Source: Diphasiastrum complanatum
Lineage: Eukaryota; Streptophyta; Lycopodiopsida; Lycopodiales; Lycopodiaceae
Assembly (NCBI GenBank): GCA_029204225.1
Contig: CM055107.1
Coordinates: 14,504,900 to 14,568,899, forward strand
Direction of reading: 5' to 3'
DNA length: 64,000 nt
The position numbers and the translations under genes are program-made. Below the pieces are notes generated by a model. It ran no database searches. It was given only the letters and a program-made list of their open reading frames with translations, and was not told the origin of the DNA. Shown in pieces: positions 29,411 to 42,270 of this stretch; position 1 is the first letter of the stretch, and each line of letters begins with the position of its first letter.

Positions 29411-30762
29411 ATGGCTAGGAGACCAAGATCCAAAATTGAATCGATGATTCTTCACAATGAGAAGGATGAAGCTAGATTTTGGAAACCAACAAGATACATA
29501 AAAAACTCATGGGTTCTACTGCATCCGTCCTCAAAAGACATGTTTCGACCAAGAAAGAAGGCAAAGATGACATTCAAATCTTATTGGAAAGCAAAGATCC
29601 TTGATTTTAGGACTTCTCCAGGAGGGCAATCAATCTCAGAAGTCTTGGTTCAGCATGTCTATATGCGTTCAGAACTATATCTACAAGATTTCAATATTCA
29701 TGATCGCCACAAATGTAACTGTAAGTTCAAAAATTGTTGGGATCTATATTAACATTCATGCTTTGGAAACTTGTAGAAATCATATCAATTATCATATATG
29801 TATTGCATTCTTGCAGATTTATATCCATCCAGCATAAGTGAATGGGAGCCAGCACAATCCCTAGCAGGTATATTGGATGTGATTCATTCGGATATTGGAA
29901 AATTACAATACAGAGGAAGAACTTCTAAGGAGCTTGCAGATAGTGGTATATTCTTCTATGAGTCCAAGTACATTCCAGATATGCATGGACGTTTCGGAAA
30001 GCTTGAAAATATCCCATTGCCACATTTTGGAAGTGATGAATGGCTTGCACCTGATAGTATTGTGTCAGAATCTTTTAGATGCAAAATATTGTTAGATTTG
30101 AAAAACTCAATGAAAGCGAGCACTGGATCAAAAGTCAATAGATTAAGCTGGTTTATGTCCTTATATGTATTTGTTGATTTCTTTTCAAATGCAAATGTTC
30201 GTAGAACACCAACATTATTTGTTTGTAAGGATGTGTCAGATGAGACTCTTTCAAATTTGATGGATGTGGGTTGGGAATGCAAGGCAGTTGGGGATTTTGA
30301 ATATAGAATTAAAAAATCTTCTATGATATTTCTTTATTGCATTGCGAGACAAATGCTTAGTCTTACATTCAGTTACCAGAGATGGAAACGAATAAGTGGG
30401 ACCTGGATGCCACTAGATCAAGTCCTTCAAATGGATGGTCACACATCTAAAAAAGAAGTCCACATTTTCAACAATGAAGATATGCTAACTACAATTGAAG
30501 TGGAGGATCATTGGAGCTTGAGTTATATCATACAAGAGCTGGTCTTAATGCACTATGAAATTCTACCTGAACACTTCAGATTCATTATCAATGGAAAGTT
30601 GGTAACATTTTCTTGTGATTTGCAAATCAGTCAATCATTATATATGTAACTCTATTCAAAGAATAACCAAATTAACAAGTTGCTTATCTTTCATGCAGAT
30701 ACGAAAAAGACAGGAAAACACAACACTATGCAAGGATCTTCCAACAAATATCAACATTGTAG
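29411..30762 (+). CDS. Three-exon gene of unknown function
   Basis: Exon 1 (29411-29720) starts MARRPRSKIESMILHNEKDE; it includes YWKAKILDFRTSPGGQSISE and VLVQHVYMRSELYLQD, which faintly recalls a BAH-type fold. Donor T/GTAAGT (29721) and acceptor TTGCAG (29816) join in phase 1 to exon 2 (29817-30645: YPSSISEWEPAQSLAGILDV, HSDIGKLQYRGRTSKELADS, ESKYIPDMHGRFGKLENIPL). Its end (VHIFNNEDMLTTIEVEDHW, HFRFIINGKLV) looks like a small beta-grasp or ubiquitin-like unit. Donor AT/GTAACT (30646) and acceptor CATGCAG (30698) join in phase 2 to exon 3 (30699-30762), ending QQISTL. All joints keep frame, no internal stop occurs, and AATAAA follows at 30814. I do not recognise the family. It may be a lineage-specific gene or an accessory gene of a mobile element. 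An upstream in-frame TTG at 29396 is a less likely start. Confidence 0.6.
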
Positions 30763-30813
30763 AAGAACAATGACAAGTCATACAATCAATTGTACAAACT
30801 GATATCTGTATTC

Positions 30814-30819
30814 AATAAA
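30814..30819 (+). terminator. Polyadenylation signal AATAAA
   Basis: Canonical AATAAA 52 bases after the stop codon of the gene ending at 30762. Confidence 0.6.
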
Positions 30820-30989
30820 ATATCATCTGAATTTGGAGATTTTGTACAACTGTGCAAATAATTCTTTTTCTGTACTCACTATATGTCGATATTTCACTGT
30901 ATGTCTATATTTCTATATCAGTATGAAACTATGTCTATCTATTCAGCTTGGGTATTTACAAATTCCCCAACCTCATTTAGAATCTGAAC

Positions 30990-33146
30990 ATCATCTGGCT
31001 TAGATGGCCTAGCAGGAGTCTTTGGTCCAGTTGTTGACCTGGCCAATAGACTAAAGATGAGCTCGAAGATATCTCATGAATCTGATAAGAGCCTTCCAAT
31101 GTGTCACACCAGGGTTGGTCATATACTGACTTAGGGAGCTGACTGCAAAAGCTATGTCTAGTCTGGTACAAATCATGGCGTACATAAGAGATCCTATAAT
31201 AGAGTGGTAAGGATACTCACGCATCTGCTCCTTCTCTTGAATTGTTTGAGGACATTGGTCCTTTGACAATTTAAGACCTGGTTCCATTGGTGAGAGAGCT
31301 AACTTGCAATTAACCAGATTATATCTGACTAACATATTGTAGATGTACCTCTGTTGAGTAATGTATATCAACTTCTATTTTATGTCTCTGTGGATTTGAA
31401 TACCAAGGCAGAAATGAGCTTCGCCCAGATCGATCATGTCAAATTCAGAATATAGCATTGTCTTGGGTTCTTTTATCATATCGGTATTGTTGCTAAAAAG
31501 CAATGTATCATCCACGTATAAAGTGATAATGATAAAAGACTGCTGCACTACTTTGAGGTAAACATTGGAATCTGAAGAGCTAGGTGTGTAGCCGTGATCA
31601 ATAAAGAAAATATTGATCCTGTGAAACCATGCTCGAGCATATTGCTTCAAGCCATAAAGTGCCTTATGGAGTTTACACACATGATTGTGTTTACCCTCAA
31701 TAATATAACCTTCGGGTTGCACCATGTAAATGTCTTCTTCGATAACTCCATAGAGATATGTTGTCTGTACTTCCACTTGATGTTGTATACCTGAGAAAGT
31801 CCTCTGGCAACAAGTCAGGCTTTTCTTCTGTCGATGCTTCCGTTTGCTTTGTAGTTGACTTTGAAAATCCATTTGCTATTAACTATGTTTCTGCTAGCAG
31901 GTAATTCGACAATCGTCCATGTATGGTTCTTGATAAGAGATGAATACTCTTTATCCATAGCTTCTTTTCAAAGATCGGAATCTCGCTGACTGAGTGCCTC
32001 TTCGACAATCGTCGGCTCTTGAACAAGGTAGGTTGCAGAGTCATTGATATACCTGATAGGTGGTCTGCTAGCTCTCGATGAAAGTTCTGGAAAATAGAGA
32101 AGTTGATCATTTTCATCATACTGTAGGTGCTGAACTGCAACATCATCATCCTCTGATTCGCTATTAATATGTTGTTTGTTGAAAGTAGATGAGCTTGGAC
32201 CTTCAATGGGAATAGTTGACTGGGAAGTTCAATATGTCAGGAGAATCTGACAAGTCGGCTACGTGGGCATTGCCTTTTCCTTTGAGGTCGATAAACTGAT
32301 CTTCGATGAAGATCATATCCCTGCTAGTGAATATCTTCGACTCAATGGGACCAAACGACTTATAGGCTTGAAAATACACTTGATACTCTGGAAGTTGAGG
32401 TTCTTCCCGAGATCATGAGGAATATGTGCATAAGAAGTACATCCAAAAACTCGTAAGTTTGATAAAGAAGGTTTGGTACATGTCCAAACTTCGAATGGTG
32501 TTTTTTCTGAGAGACCTTTAGTAGGACATTTGTTCTGAATATAGGTTGTTGTTGAAACAGCTCTAGCCCAGAAGGACTTCGAAAGTGTCGCATGTGATCA
32601 CATACACTTGCCGATTCGACTAAGATTTTGTTCTTTCTCTCAGAAAGACCATTTGACTAAGGCAAATAGGAGGTAATGTATTGTTGCTCAATGCCGTTGT
32701 TAAGATAGTACTCCTTGAATTCGGTGGAGATATATTCTCCCCCGTTATCTGACCTTAGTGCTTTGATTTGTTTACCAGTTTGATTTTTTGCATGCTCTTT
32801 GAATTGTCTGAACTTGATGAAAGCCTCTGATTTTTGTTTAATGAAATAAACAGCTGTTCTTCTAGAGAATTCGTCAATAAAGGTAATGAAATACTTTGCA
32901 TCTAGTAATGAAGGAGTTTGCATAGGTACACATATATCTGTATGAACAACATCTAATAGACCTTTTGCTGCATGATCTAAAAGGAATCCTAGTCTGCTTT
33001 CCAAGGATGCAGCTATGACAGACAGGGAGATCAGATCAAAAGCCATGGATCATCTGGACATGTTCAATACAGATGTATAATTCAAGTTTCCTAAGCGATG
33101 ATGCCATAGTAATGCTTTATTAACAAGAACAGAGGTTTTCAAGGCT
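30990..33146 (-). pseudogene. Copia pol fragment (pre-integrase to RNase H), truncated at both ends
   Basis: Read on minus from 33146: ALLWHHRLGNLNYTSVLNMS (pre-integrase), GLLDVVHTDICVPM and ALRSDNGGEYISTEFKEYYL (integrase core), then the linker, and RT with VEEDIYMVQPEGYI-type text, VCKLHKALYGLKQYARAWF, IITLYVDDTLLF and DLGEAHFCLGIQIHRD. The C-terminal RT is [20 protein letters not shown], then [14 protein letters not shown], ending at [20 protein letters not shown]. RNase H is missing beyond about 30990. Gag, protease and LTRs are absent. It is close to the element at 41190-45053. Stops and frameshifts are common. Confidence 0.9.
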
Positions 33147-34160
33147 TTGATGATCCTAGGGTAAGATGTCCTAGAGAATATCCATGATAATATATCATGA
33201 TTCTCTTTCAGTACCTATCCAAAGAATAAAACCAACTTAGTTAAATAAGAATTCTTACTATCCATTGAATCTAATATAATAATGAGAAAAATTACCTAAA
33301 AAGCTGCCAACCACCATATATCATTTTCGGACTGGACACTGAATCTGAAGTCTCCTTGGTCCACTGTTTGTGATAGTGCACCATTCATGAGAGTTATACT
33401 AACTCTCTCCATCTGCCCTTTCACAATCTCTGACTCATCTAACTTAAGTACTATGATTATTTTACCATTCACCTTTTCTAAGGTTATATCATAAAATGTG
33501 ACCATGTATGTTAGCAATCGATTTAGATCAACAAAGAAGTTGTTTGATGAATTATAAGATATCGATCTTCCATCAGTTTCATACACTTCCTCAATATGAA
33601 ATGGGGTACCAATGATCTTATGCATACCTATGTTTAATGTATTCCTCTTTGTCTTCAAGTGGTATGACCTTGGAATAGGGACTTTTCTAATTCGAACTTG
33701 CTTAAAAGCTTCTCTAATAAGTTGAAATATTATTGCATATGCTTCTCTGTTAATACTTGCAAAATCACAGGCACCCTGAACTATAGTCTTATCTAAAATT
33801 TTCTGAATGTCCAGCATCAAAGACTCTACAATTTAGGACTTTACATTGGAACTCCTATGGTTCATCATGATACACTCAGTGGATTTGCCTGTCAATATTG
33901 AGCCCAACGACATTCCAATTGAAGCATTGTCCTTAATATTCTGATGAGCTACTAATGCAGATCTGCAAAAAAATTAGATAGTGAGCAGAACATCACAGTA
34001 GCTGTCATTGATCAAATTACAAAAAAACAAAATATGCTTACTTGAATGCACAAATTCTTCTATTTCGATAACCTCCTTTTGAAAGAGTTTGAATATCCTT
34101 GCAACTTTGCCGCTTTCACTTCTTACTCCTAGCCTCCTCCTTCTTAGCCAGTTTGTAGGG
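33147..34160 (-). pseudogene. Copy B of the spliced transposase-like family
   Basis: Read on minus from about 34130: KRQSCKDIQTLSKGGYRNRR (N-terminal basic segment), an intron of about 80-90 bases, then IKDNASIGMSLGSIL, VQGACDFASINREAYAI, VPIPRSYHLK, TLNIGMHKIIGTPFHIEEVY. It also keeps IIIVLKLDESEIVKGQMERV and RFSVQSENDIWWLAAF, the region lost from copy A. An 81-base GT-AG intron (33215-33295) lies at the same place as in copy A. The codon before the donor is TAG where copy A has CAG. The next exon is VLKENHDILSWIFSRTSYPR. The copy is cut at 33147 by the copia fragment, so GDLK and later motifs are missing, and at 34160 by unrelated sequence. Confidence 0.62.
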
Positions 34161-37100
34161 TCGAAGTTCTCGCGTAGTATAGCCCTCCCGCCTGTCAACA
34201 AGGATTAGAACACTGGATAGGTGCCTAACTATGAATAGATGCTACATTTAGTTAGTTCCCTACTTTTTCCCTAACTCTACCACCCCTAACTCTACTCCCC
34301 TAAACTACCTTCATCATGATTTTTGGTGATAGAGAAGAGAAGAATAGAAGAGATTGAGAAGAGAAGAGAGAAAGAGAGGGATAGAGAGTGGGAGTGAGAG
34401 TGGAGGTTAGCTCAAATGCTCCTTATGCTTGCTAATGAAAAACATTAACTATGGCAACCAATAAGCATGAAAATAGAAAGCAATGAAAAAACACAAACAA
34501 GAACATTAGCAAGTAGTGAATAGCAAATGAGGATGCTTCCTTCCAAAAATGGTAGAGTTTCCTCCTTCTCATTAAGCATGGAAAATAGAGTACAAGAGGT
34601 GCCTTTTTATAAATGGGGAAGGCCCTTGCCCCAAAATCCTATTGGCTAATATTCACATTGATCCTATCCATTCATCTTGGACCCAACTTGATCCAAGGGT
34701 CCACAAAAAGTACAATAGAAATCACAAGATTCATGTGAGTCCAAAATTGGACCCAACTCTAAAAAAGTAAACTCTAAGTTTAAAATTGACTTTGGGCCTC
34801 AAGTTTTATTTTAACTAGAAAGGGGGGGGGGGGGGGTGGGGGGGGGGGCAAGTCTACTATTCTATTTACATTTCAACTTGCGTGCTCATTGGGCCATGGG
34901 CTTATACACGCAGGATGCCATGCCCTCGCAACACTTCTTCATACAAATTTATTTTGAAGTATGGTAGCTTGCAAACTCTTGATTTAGTTTTTTTTTTTTT
35001 TCTAAATTACCTTCCTCTCTTATGAGTATTATCTTATTGAAGGTGCATGATACTCGATTTGTTAATTCTACATGCTTTTGTCAATTAGTTGATGGCTATC
35101 TCACTAGAGGAAGTCATGATAGCTCATTTGTTGTTGATTTAGTAAGTGGCAAGTCCAAGTGAAGAGCTTTGGAAGACAACAAATCATATTCTTCATTATG
35201 TTAGTAGGTACTTCTTAAAAAAATGATTGTTAAAAAAAAAAAACAGTGGTAGGTCGCGAACACTAGTATTTGAACACATTCCTAATCACAATACAATGAG
35301 ACATTAAGTTTGTATAGCTCTTAAGTTATTCTGGTTGGAAAGTATCTATTTGGATGTACTAACAATGAAACATAGAATATTTGATGAAGTCAGATACCAA
35401 ATTAGTAGCAATTATTCTTTTGCTTAAACGTGTCTACAAGCATTTTTGAGAAATTAGCCTCTTTGATGACAACTCCAATTGCTACTCCAACATTGACACA
35501 TCATCATGTTTTGAAATTGAGTTGAAAAAGTGGTAAATGCAAGATGGGCCTTGGCGAGTTTCTTTCATTCAAGAGTTTGAAAAAATGATGGCACGTGGTG
35601 TGCTATTGTTTTGAAGGTGTTTATGTGCAACAATAGTAACTTGCATTCATTGGATACAGTGCAATATAGTCTTAGATTGTAGCTATTAGTTTTATGAATA
35701 TCATTTTTAGAGTCAATTATGTACAAATTTTTTTATTTTATGTTTTGGAATATTGTACTAACATTTTAGCCCCATATGCTTCAATGTTTTAAAGTAAATA
35801 GGACAGTGGCCTCTCTTTGTGCATGAATAATGCACTTTACTAAAGTGATCTGGCAATAGGCAGAGTTAAAGGTAGTTGCATTTCTCTTCTAAGAGCATGG
35901 ATATCATACCAAACTTACTTGGTCGTAGGCACAAATAGATATAAGTGTATTTCTCTTGTAAGTGCATGCATATTTATTATGATGCATATTTCTCTTGTAA
36001 GTGCATGCATATATTATGGTTACCACTTTATATTATTTGCAACTTGGCCACACATATTCATACTCCAATAATATGCTTTTACATTAAAATGCTAAGAAAA
36101 AACATCAATTTAAATGCATCTATTCTTTGATTGTCACTTGCCTCTTTGAAGATCTCTGTAATCTTTTCATTGTGATATTTCATGTAAGATTTGAAAGTTA
36201 TTGCCTCTTGGAGATGTTGCTTATTGATATTGTTTTTGATGACTCTCAATTAAAAGCTTTTGGAAAAGTCTTAGAATTGTAAATTTTTGATATATTTAGT
36301 ATGAATATAACCACACCATCAACATATAAGAGTATGAATTTAGTGTGCACAAAAAAGATAGAGAGAAAGATAGATACTAGAGAAAATTTAATAAATGCAA
36401 TGGTGAAAAGCTCGCTGAAATGACAAGAAGCTCACTTGTGCAAGCTCGCTCGAGGCCCACACCCCCATTTTGTGGAGGGGGGTCCAAATGACAATCTTAT
36501 ATTGTTTTATGTACATATTTCATAAGGCTATGCACCACAAGTCCACAAACCAAGAAGAAGAAGACTTTATCACACCTTCATTGGTTTGTGGGGGAAACAC
36601 ATTATCTTACACTTTCATGATATTTGAGGACAAAGATATGTAAAAATCAGCATGCTATTTTTCTTTTGATGATAAAGAAAAGTATATAAGGTCTATCCTT
36701 AAAAGGTTAAGCATGGATAGTTGCTTTGTTCTATCTATGAAGGCTAGTTGTGAGCTTTATAGAAGATAATGAATCATCCTTGACGGGCACTATTCTCCAT
36801 AAAAGAATCTTAAAAGCCTAATTTGATTTATCTTTACTAAGCCTAACCATCGTGTTTATGAGCTTAGTCATGTTATGCAAAAATCTTAGTGAAGTCGGTG
36901 TTTGGCAAAGAGCATCTCATCACACGTCTTTGGTACTCGGAATTTTGGTATTGAGCGTGGAACATCAGCAAACATTAAAAGACGATTTTAGATTCAAAGC
37001 TTGTTGGAAATTATGTGGCAAAGAAGGGAACAAGTTCATGTTTATTTCTTGAGGAAGATGAAGTTAGAATTTGGAAATCAAGGAAGAGTTTGGACATTTT

Positions 37101-39480
37101 GCGAGTAAATAAATTACAAGTTTTGCAAAGTTTTTAATCAGTAGCAATGATTGTCAAGCGCAAGGTTATGGGAATTCTAATACACCAATTGTTGTTGGTA
37201 CATGAACCACTTGGCATACATGAGCCACTCTTAACATGGGTGAATTGCACATCATTGACATTCTACACACTCTTAACATGGGTGGCATTGACATTCTACA
37301 GAACTATTTGTAATTCTTCCCACACTAAGAGCTGGATATTATTAACTCCTTGAAAATAAAAGATTAAAGTGAAATCAAAATAATATGAACCAAATCTGAC
37401 ACTATATGACACTTTGATTTACCATTTCAACAATAGTGAATATGCTAACCTACGGCCACTCTTGAAGTGCATAGTCTCCACAAACCTATTGTAACATGTG
37501 TGAACTGCACGAGCCACTCTTAACATGAGTGGCCTACATTTCATTGAAATTCTACACACCTAGTTATGATCCCTCCCTCTAGTGTTAAAATTTGACGGTT
37601 AGGGTTGATGTCGCCTTGCACAATGTTCGTGGTCGTCATGTGACTTCCTTACATAGAACCCAATCACGCCAAGGAGGTCATCAAGGGTAAGAATGGAGCC
37701 AATGAGGCTCACATACCAAGACAAGAGCAAGCAAGCCAAGAGTAATCCATCTTCATCTTTTGCACTCATTTCAAGTTTTGAATAACCTTCATGTGTAGAA
37801 GATGCATTAAAAAACATATGACATCTTCACATAGAACTTGGCCTTCAAAAGTGTGACATCCATGCATAAAACTTGCCCTTCAACTTACATTTTCTAAAAG
37901 ATGAACTTTCATGTAGATTTTGCTTTATGTTCTTCAATATCAAATTTTAAATAAAAAGTTTATTAGAACGCAACTATTTGCAATTCTCATATCTAATCCC
38001 AATTTAAGGATAAAAAACTTAAACTCTTCAAAATTAACATCAATAAAGCTTGAAGCTACAATTTCAAAACTCTGAAAGTATGAAACTTGGAGAGTCTAGA
38101 GCCACAACCCACCCTAAATGTGAAAGCTTAAAACTGTAGGTCTAAAACTTTGAAAATCTAAAAATTGGATATTTAAAGTCCAAGGCCAAGGGCCACGACC
38201 CACTCTACATGCTAAGATTGGAACTTGAAAGTTGAAACAACACTAACGCACGACATTGACTAGTAGAACAAAAAGGAAAGGCCATATAAAAAGAAGCCTA
38301 AAATTTTAAAAATTGGAAAGAGTCAAGTTATATGTTATATGGTATATTCATTATTCATCATTATGTTCATGCTATTTTAAATAAATTTTAGCTCGTCACT
38401 TTGATGGTTTTATACAAATTTACACTTTAGTGTTGATGGCCCAAAATTGCGTTGGCCTATAAAATGTGTTCAAATTGGCCTTTGAAGAGCATGAAGGCCA
38501 TCAAATTTCAGTAATGCTAACCACATTAAGAATTGAATATTATTAACTCTTTATAGATAAACTATTAAGTTTCAAATTATCAAAATAATAACATCCAACA
38601 TATGATGCTAAATAAACATTATGACTCTATGATTACTATTAAAGCAACCCCAAAGTAAATATTAGTCCACCACTTAATGACACAACTACCCCCACCATTG
38701 CATAATGCAAGTACATGGCATGTGAGTGCAGGTAGTATTCCAACAAATATGTGATACATGATAAACCATGCTTGACAAAATTCTAGTCATCCTCATACTC
38801 ATCATCCACATAGGTACACTATGGAGGCCACCCACATATGTATACTATGGAGGCCACCCATAATTGACTAGGTCGTTCTAATGATTGACTAGGTCATGCT
38901 AACTATTGCATCATTGTCACATGAATGGTGGTAGTTTGATAATGCAAATTCATGATACAATATTGCAAATTGTACATTATGTGTTTTGATTTTCTTTTGA
39001 AGGGTTTCTTAAGTGTCAATTTCCAATTTTTGTGGGAGTGATATTCAGGGATGCGCAATCAACAGATGAGGTTCTCATGGATGATTGCAACTAAGTAAAA
39101 CCAAGGAAGATGTGTAACTAGTAGGTAAGGATTCTAAGGATGATGTGCAACTAGCATGTAATGAGCCTAAGAATGATCAATAACTAGCAAGTTGATGTGC
39201 AACTTGTAGATGAGGAGCTTAATGACAATGTACAACTAATGAGTAGTCAAGGTTTTGATTTCTTTGAGATACACGAAAAACTTCTACACAAACAAGCCTA
39301 GAATAAGGCTTTGAAAGAGTCAGACAACATGCATAGTGGAGGCAAATGAGTCTCAATTGTCCTTTGAGCCTTGCATGTTAGCTCCAACACATCCTCTTGT
39401 GGGCATTTACCTAAAAATCTAGCATCAATTTTGTGGAGTTCAAAGAGAACTTTGTCGAGTCTTTCATACATAAAAAAATC
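34161..39480. other. Gene-poor region
   Basis: More than 5 kb with no gene I can support. Contents are a purine-rich stretch (34330-34400), a TATA-like TTTTTATAAATG near 34601, a poly-G tract (34822-34848), and a short direct repeat ATTTCTCTTGTAAGTGCATG at 35949 and 35990 with a weaker third copy near 35879. A tandem ACTATGGAGGCCACCCA is present at about 38818-38865, and a twice-repeated CTCTTAACATGGGTG near 37230-37280. Many AT-rich fragments look like worn LTRs. Confidence 0.5.
34822..34848 (+). repeat. Poly-G tract
   Basis: 27 bases of G interrupted only by one T (34837). With the 14490-14510 tract it is one of two such runs in otherwise AT-rich DNA. Confidence 0.95.
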
Positions 39481-39539
39481 ACAACACAAATGGTGTGAAG
39501 ACTCGAGATTGACGATTGCTCCAAATCATGATCTCTCTC

Positions 39540-39880
39540 TCATTAAATGAATCATTAGCAAGTACAAAGAGGATCACATACTCAATTGGTTGAGTAGGTT
39601 TCAGGTACCAAATTGTCATTAGGTTTGCCTACTAAAGTCATTATGACATAACCATTAGGTATACCATCTATGGTTATTAGATCAACACCAAATTTCTTAG
39701 TTTTGGAGGTAGTTCCTAAGATTTAGGAAACTTGACCAAACTTCCTATCTAACTCCTATGATTATGATCTTACTACCGTACACCTATTCCTCACACGTGG
39801 GATCATGCTCTCACACATGTGGATTACAAAATGTACAATAAACTATATAATTATCAAGCTAATATTTACTAATTTTCACA
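39540..39880 (-). repeat. Probable 3' LTR remnant of a minus copia element
   Basis: Ends TTTTCACA next to a minus-strand polypurine tract (TTTAAGGAGGAG). Contains CACACGTGGGATCATG and CACACATGTGG, motifs shared with other LTRs in the window. The left boundary is a guess. Confidence 0.5.
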
Positions 39881-39893
39881 CTCCTCCTTAAAT

Positions 39894-40555
39894 TTAGCTT
39901 GATAAAACCATTGTACATCTATCTACAACTCCAAGAGCTGATCTTAAATTTATGACTGAATCTTTAGGCAAAGATCTAGTAAGGATATCAGTTGTGCAAT
40001 TTGAAGATGGCATGTGTTGGAGCTTGATCTCTTTTGCTTGCACCTGCTCCCTCACAAAATGATGAGCAATCTCAATATGCTTGCTCCTATGGAGTGTGGG
40101 ATTTGTTGCAAGTTGTAGGGCTGATTGGTTATCACAATAGATCAATGGTGCCTCCTCGGCCTCCATGACATGAAGTTCCACCGATAGCCTTTTGAGCCAC
40201 AATACTTTGTTTGTTGTGGAAGTCAATGCTTTATACTCAAATTCAGTTGAAGAAAGTGAAATAGTATCTTGCTCTTTGGAAAGCCAACCATGCCATCGCA
40301 AAGAAAGGTTTTTAAGCCTACAAAATTTGAACTTGAGAAGGCTTTTAAGCCAATGTTAGTCCCTTGATAAGCTATGCCAAAATTTCTAGTGGCCAAGATG
40401 TACCTAAGAACTCTTTTGGCCATTTTCCAATGAAAAACAAGTGGACTTTGCATAAATTGGCTTAATCTTCCTACCATAACTAAGATCAATTCTAGTTATA
40501 GTCAAATAGATCAAGGAGTCTATAAAGCGTGATGTCCTCAAAGGATACTTAATCA
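39894..40555 (-). pseudogene. Copia RT end and RNase H
   Basis: Minus-strand reading includes VGRLSQFMQSPLVFHWKMAK, RVLRYILATRNFGIAYQG (RT C-terminus), then KEQDTISLSSTEFEYKAL, IYCDNQSALQLATNPTLH, RSKHIEIAHHFVREQVQAKE and CTTDILTRSLPKD. A frame change lies near 40250-40300. The stretch is truncated upstream near 40555. Confidence 0.88.
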
Positions 40556-41189
40556 TCACTTATAGATGCTTTTACATGTTGCTCCATAGTTTGTTAAAAA
40601 ATGAGATTTGAGGACCATGCAAAGATCTACAATGACCTCCATGCATGTGAGGTTGCACAAGATGCATCTATGATAGATCAAATTGGATTTTCAAGGGCTA
40701 TCTATCAAGCTTTGAATCAAGGCAAGAGCTCATCTACAACAAAAGTTATGGTCATCCACAGAGAAGCTACTTTTTCACATTCACATGAAAAAAAACAAAG
40801 TGAAATTCACTATGAGAGACAAAACCAAGCATGTTGCTCTTGGGTAGAGAGAGAAAATATACTCAAACTCGGGTAGAGATAGAATAGACTATAAATGTAT
40901 GTGAACCAAAATTGCATTAACTCTCAACTTGATAATTTGTAAAAAGAGTGACTCCATATAGTGATTTGAGATCCAAGAGGAGTAGAAAGCAAGTAAAATG
41001 ATTGGATCTCTTACATAGCTCCTCTAACTTTGATTGGTCTAGTGACATAAGGAACCTTGATTATGATTGGACACTAATTTTATGGATCTTTCACTTTTGA
41101 TTGGTCACATGACTTCATGACAACACATAGGAAAGTGTCACTAGCCCTCTACTATCATGCCATGTGTAAGAAGCCTAACCTACCTCGAG
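40556..41189. other. Junction region between copia fragments
   Basis: No gene supported. An open plus-strand stretch at 40601-40876 has no recognisable motif. About 60 bases from 40866 (CTCGGGTAGAGATAGAATAG onward to AACCAAAATTGCATT) match 51695-51755, so part of this is a dispersed element fragment, probably LTR or leader. Confidence 0.5.
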
Positions 41190-42270
41190 CTACATCACAC
41201 ACGAGGCTGAAGGATGGAAAAGCTTTCGCACTGATCATCCTCAACATTGCGGATACTCAGATCGGCCATGTATCCGAGGCTTAGACATCGAAAGAAGTCT
41301 GGGACATCTTGAGCACACTATATGAAGTACGAGATATAGCTTCCAAGCTACATCTCAGGAAGAAATTTTACTCCCTCAAGATGGTGAATGGTGATTCCTT
41401 GCATAATCACATTAATCAATTCAAGGACCTGCTAAGGCAAATGGCCGTTGTCGGATCTATCATAGACGATTAAGACGCAGTGATGCAACTGCTTACAAGC
41501 TTGCCAAGCTCATACGACAGCTGGGTGATGATCATCACGACTCATCCAAAACTGACTCTTTCGAGAGTCATTACTATGTTGTTGCAGGAAGACACGCGGA
41601 GGAACGAAGCCTCAAGCTCCTAGGCTGATTCTCACGCCTTATACACCACCAAGAGCACGACTAAGCAAAAGAAGAAGAAAGGCCTGAAGCAATCAAAGCT
41701 AGACCAGAAACCAGCTCAACACAAAGGACAGTCAAATCTGCAAACAAAGAAGATGCTGTTCTGTAGATATTGCAAGCGAAACAACCACGAAATTCAAGAC
41801 TGTCGAATACTACAAGCAAAGAACAACAACAAGGGATAATCGAGTCAAGTGGCAAATGCAGCTGCAGAAGCTCCACAGCCTATTCAAGAAGCAGATCATG
41901 ATGCCTTCATGACCAGCCATCAAGGAGCATCCGGTGACAGTTCTTGGTTCCTTGATTTCGGAGCCACTCAGCACATGACCAGCCTCATTGGCTGTTTCGA
42001 GTCCTATACACCTTACAATATCCAAAAATTTGTTCACCTTGGCGATAATAGCACACAAGCTATTAAAGGTGAAGGTAATGTGAGATTAAGATTTGCAAAT
42101 GATCAGTCTAAGCTACTCTCTAAAGTCCTCTATGTATTAAATTTATCTACAAATCTGCTCTCTGTAAGCAGAATCACAGATCTAGGAGAATTCGAATGTG
42201 ATCAGTGCAAAGTAGTTGATAGGACATGCAAGATCCTAGCACTCGGAAAGAGACATGGATACTTGTATAA
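41190..42270 (+). pseudogene. Copia gag and protease, 5' truncated
   Basis: Begins inside gag (KDGKAFALIILNIADTQIGH, then KEVWDILSTLYEVRDIASK and LPSSYDSWVMII) with stops near 41282 and 41471. The zinc knuckle is CRYCKRNNHEIQDC near 41762-41804. Protease reads SSWFLDFGATQHMTSLIGCF, with the catalytic DSG changed to DFG. No 5' LTR or primer site is present; the left junction is near 41190. Confidence 0.88.

Noticed and set aside
36000-36020. CRISPR-like array from the repeated TTCTCTTGTAAGTGCATG
   Set aside because: Only two to three copies without regular spacers, in plant-type DNA.
37147-37353. Short plus-strand frame with a leucine-rich start
   Set aside because: Lies on a local duplication (CTCTTAACATGGGTG) in AT-rich DNA; no homology or gene structure.
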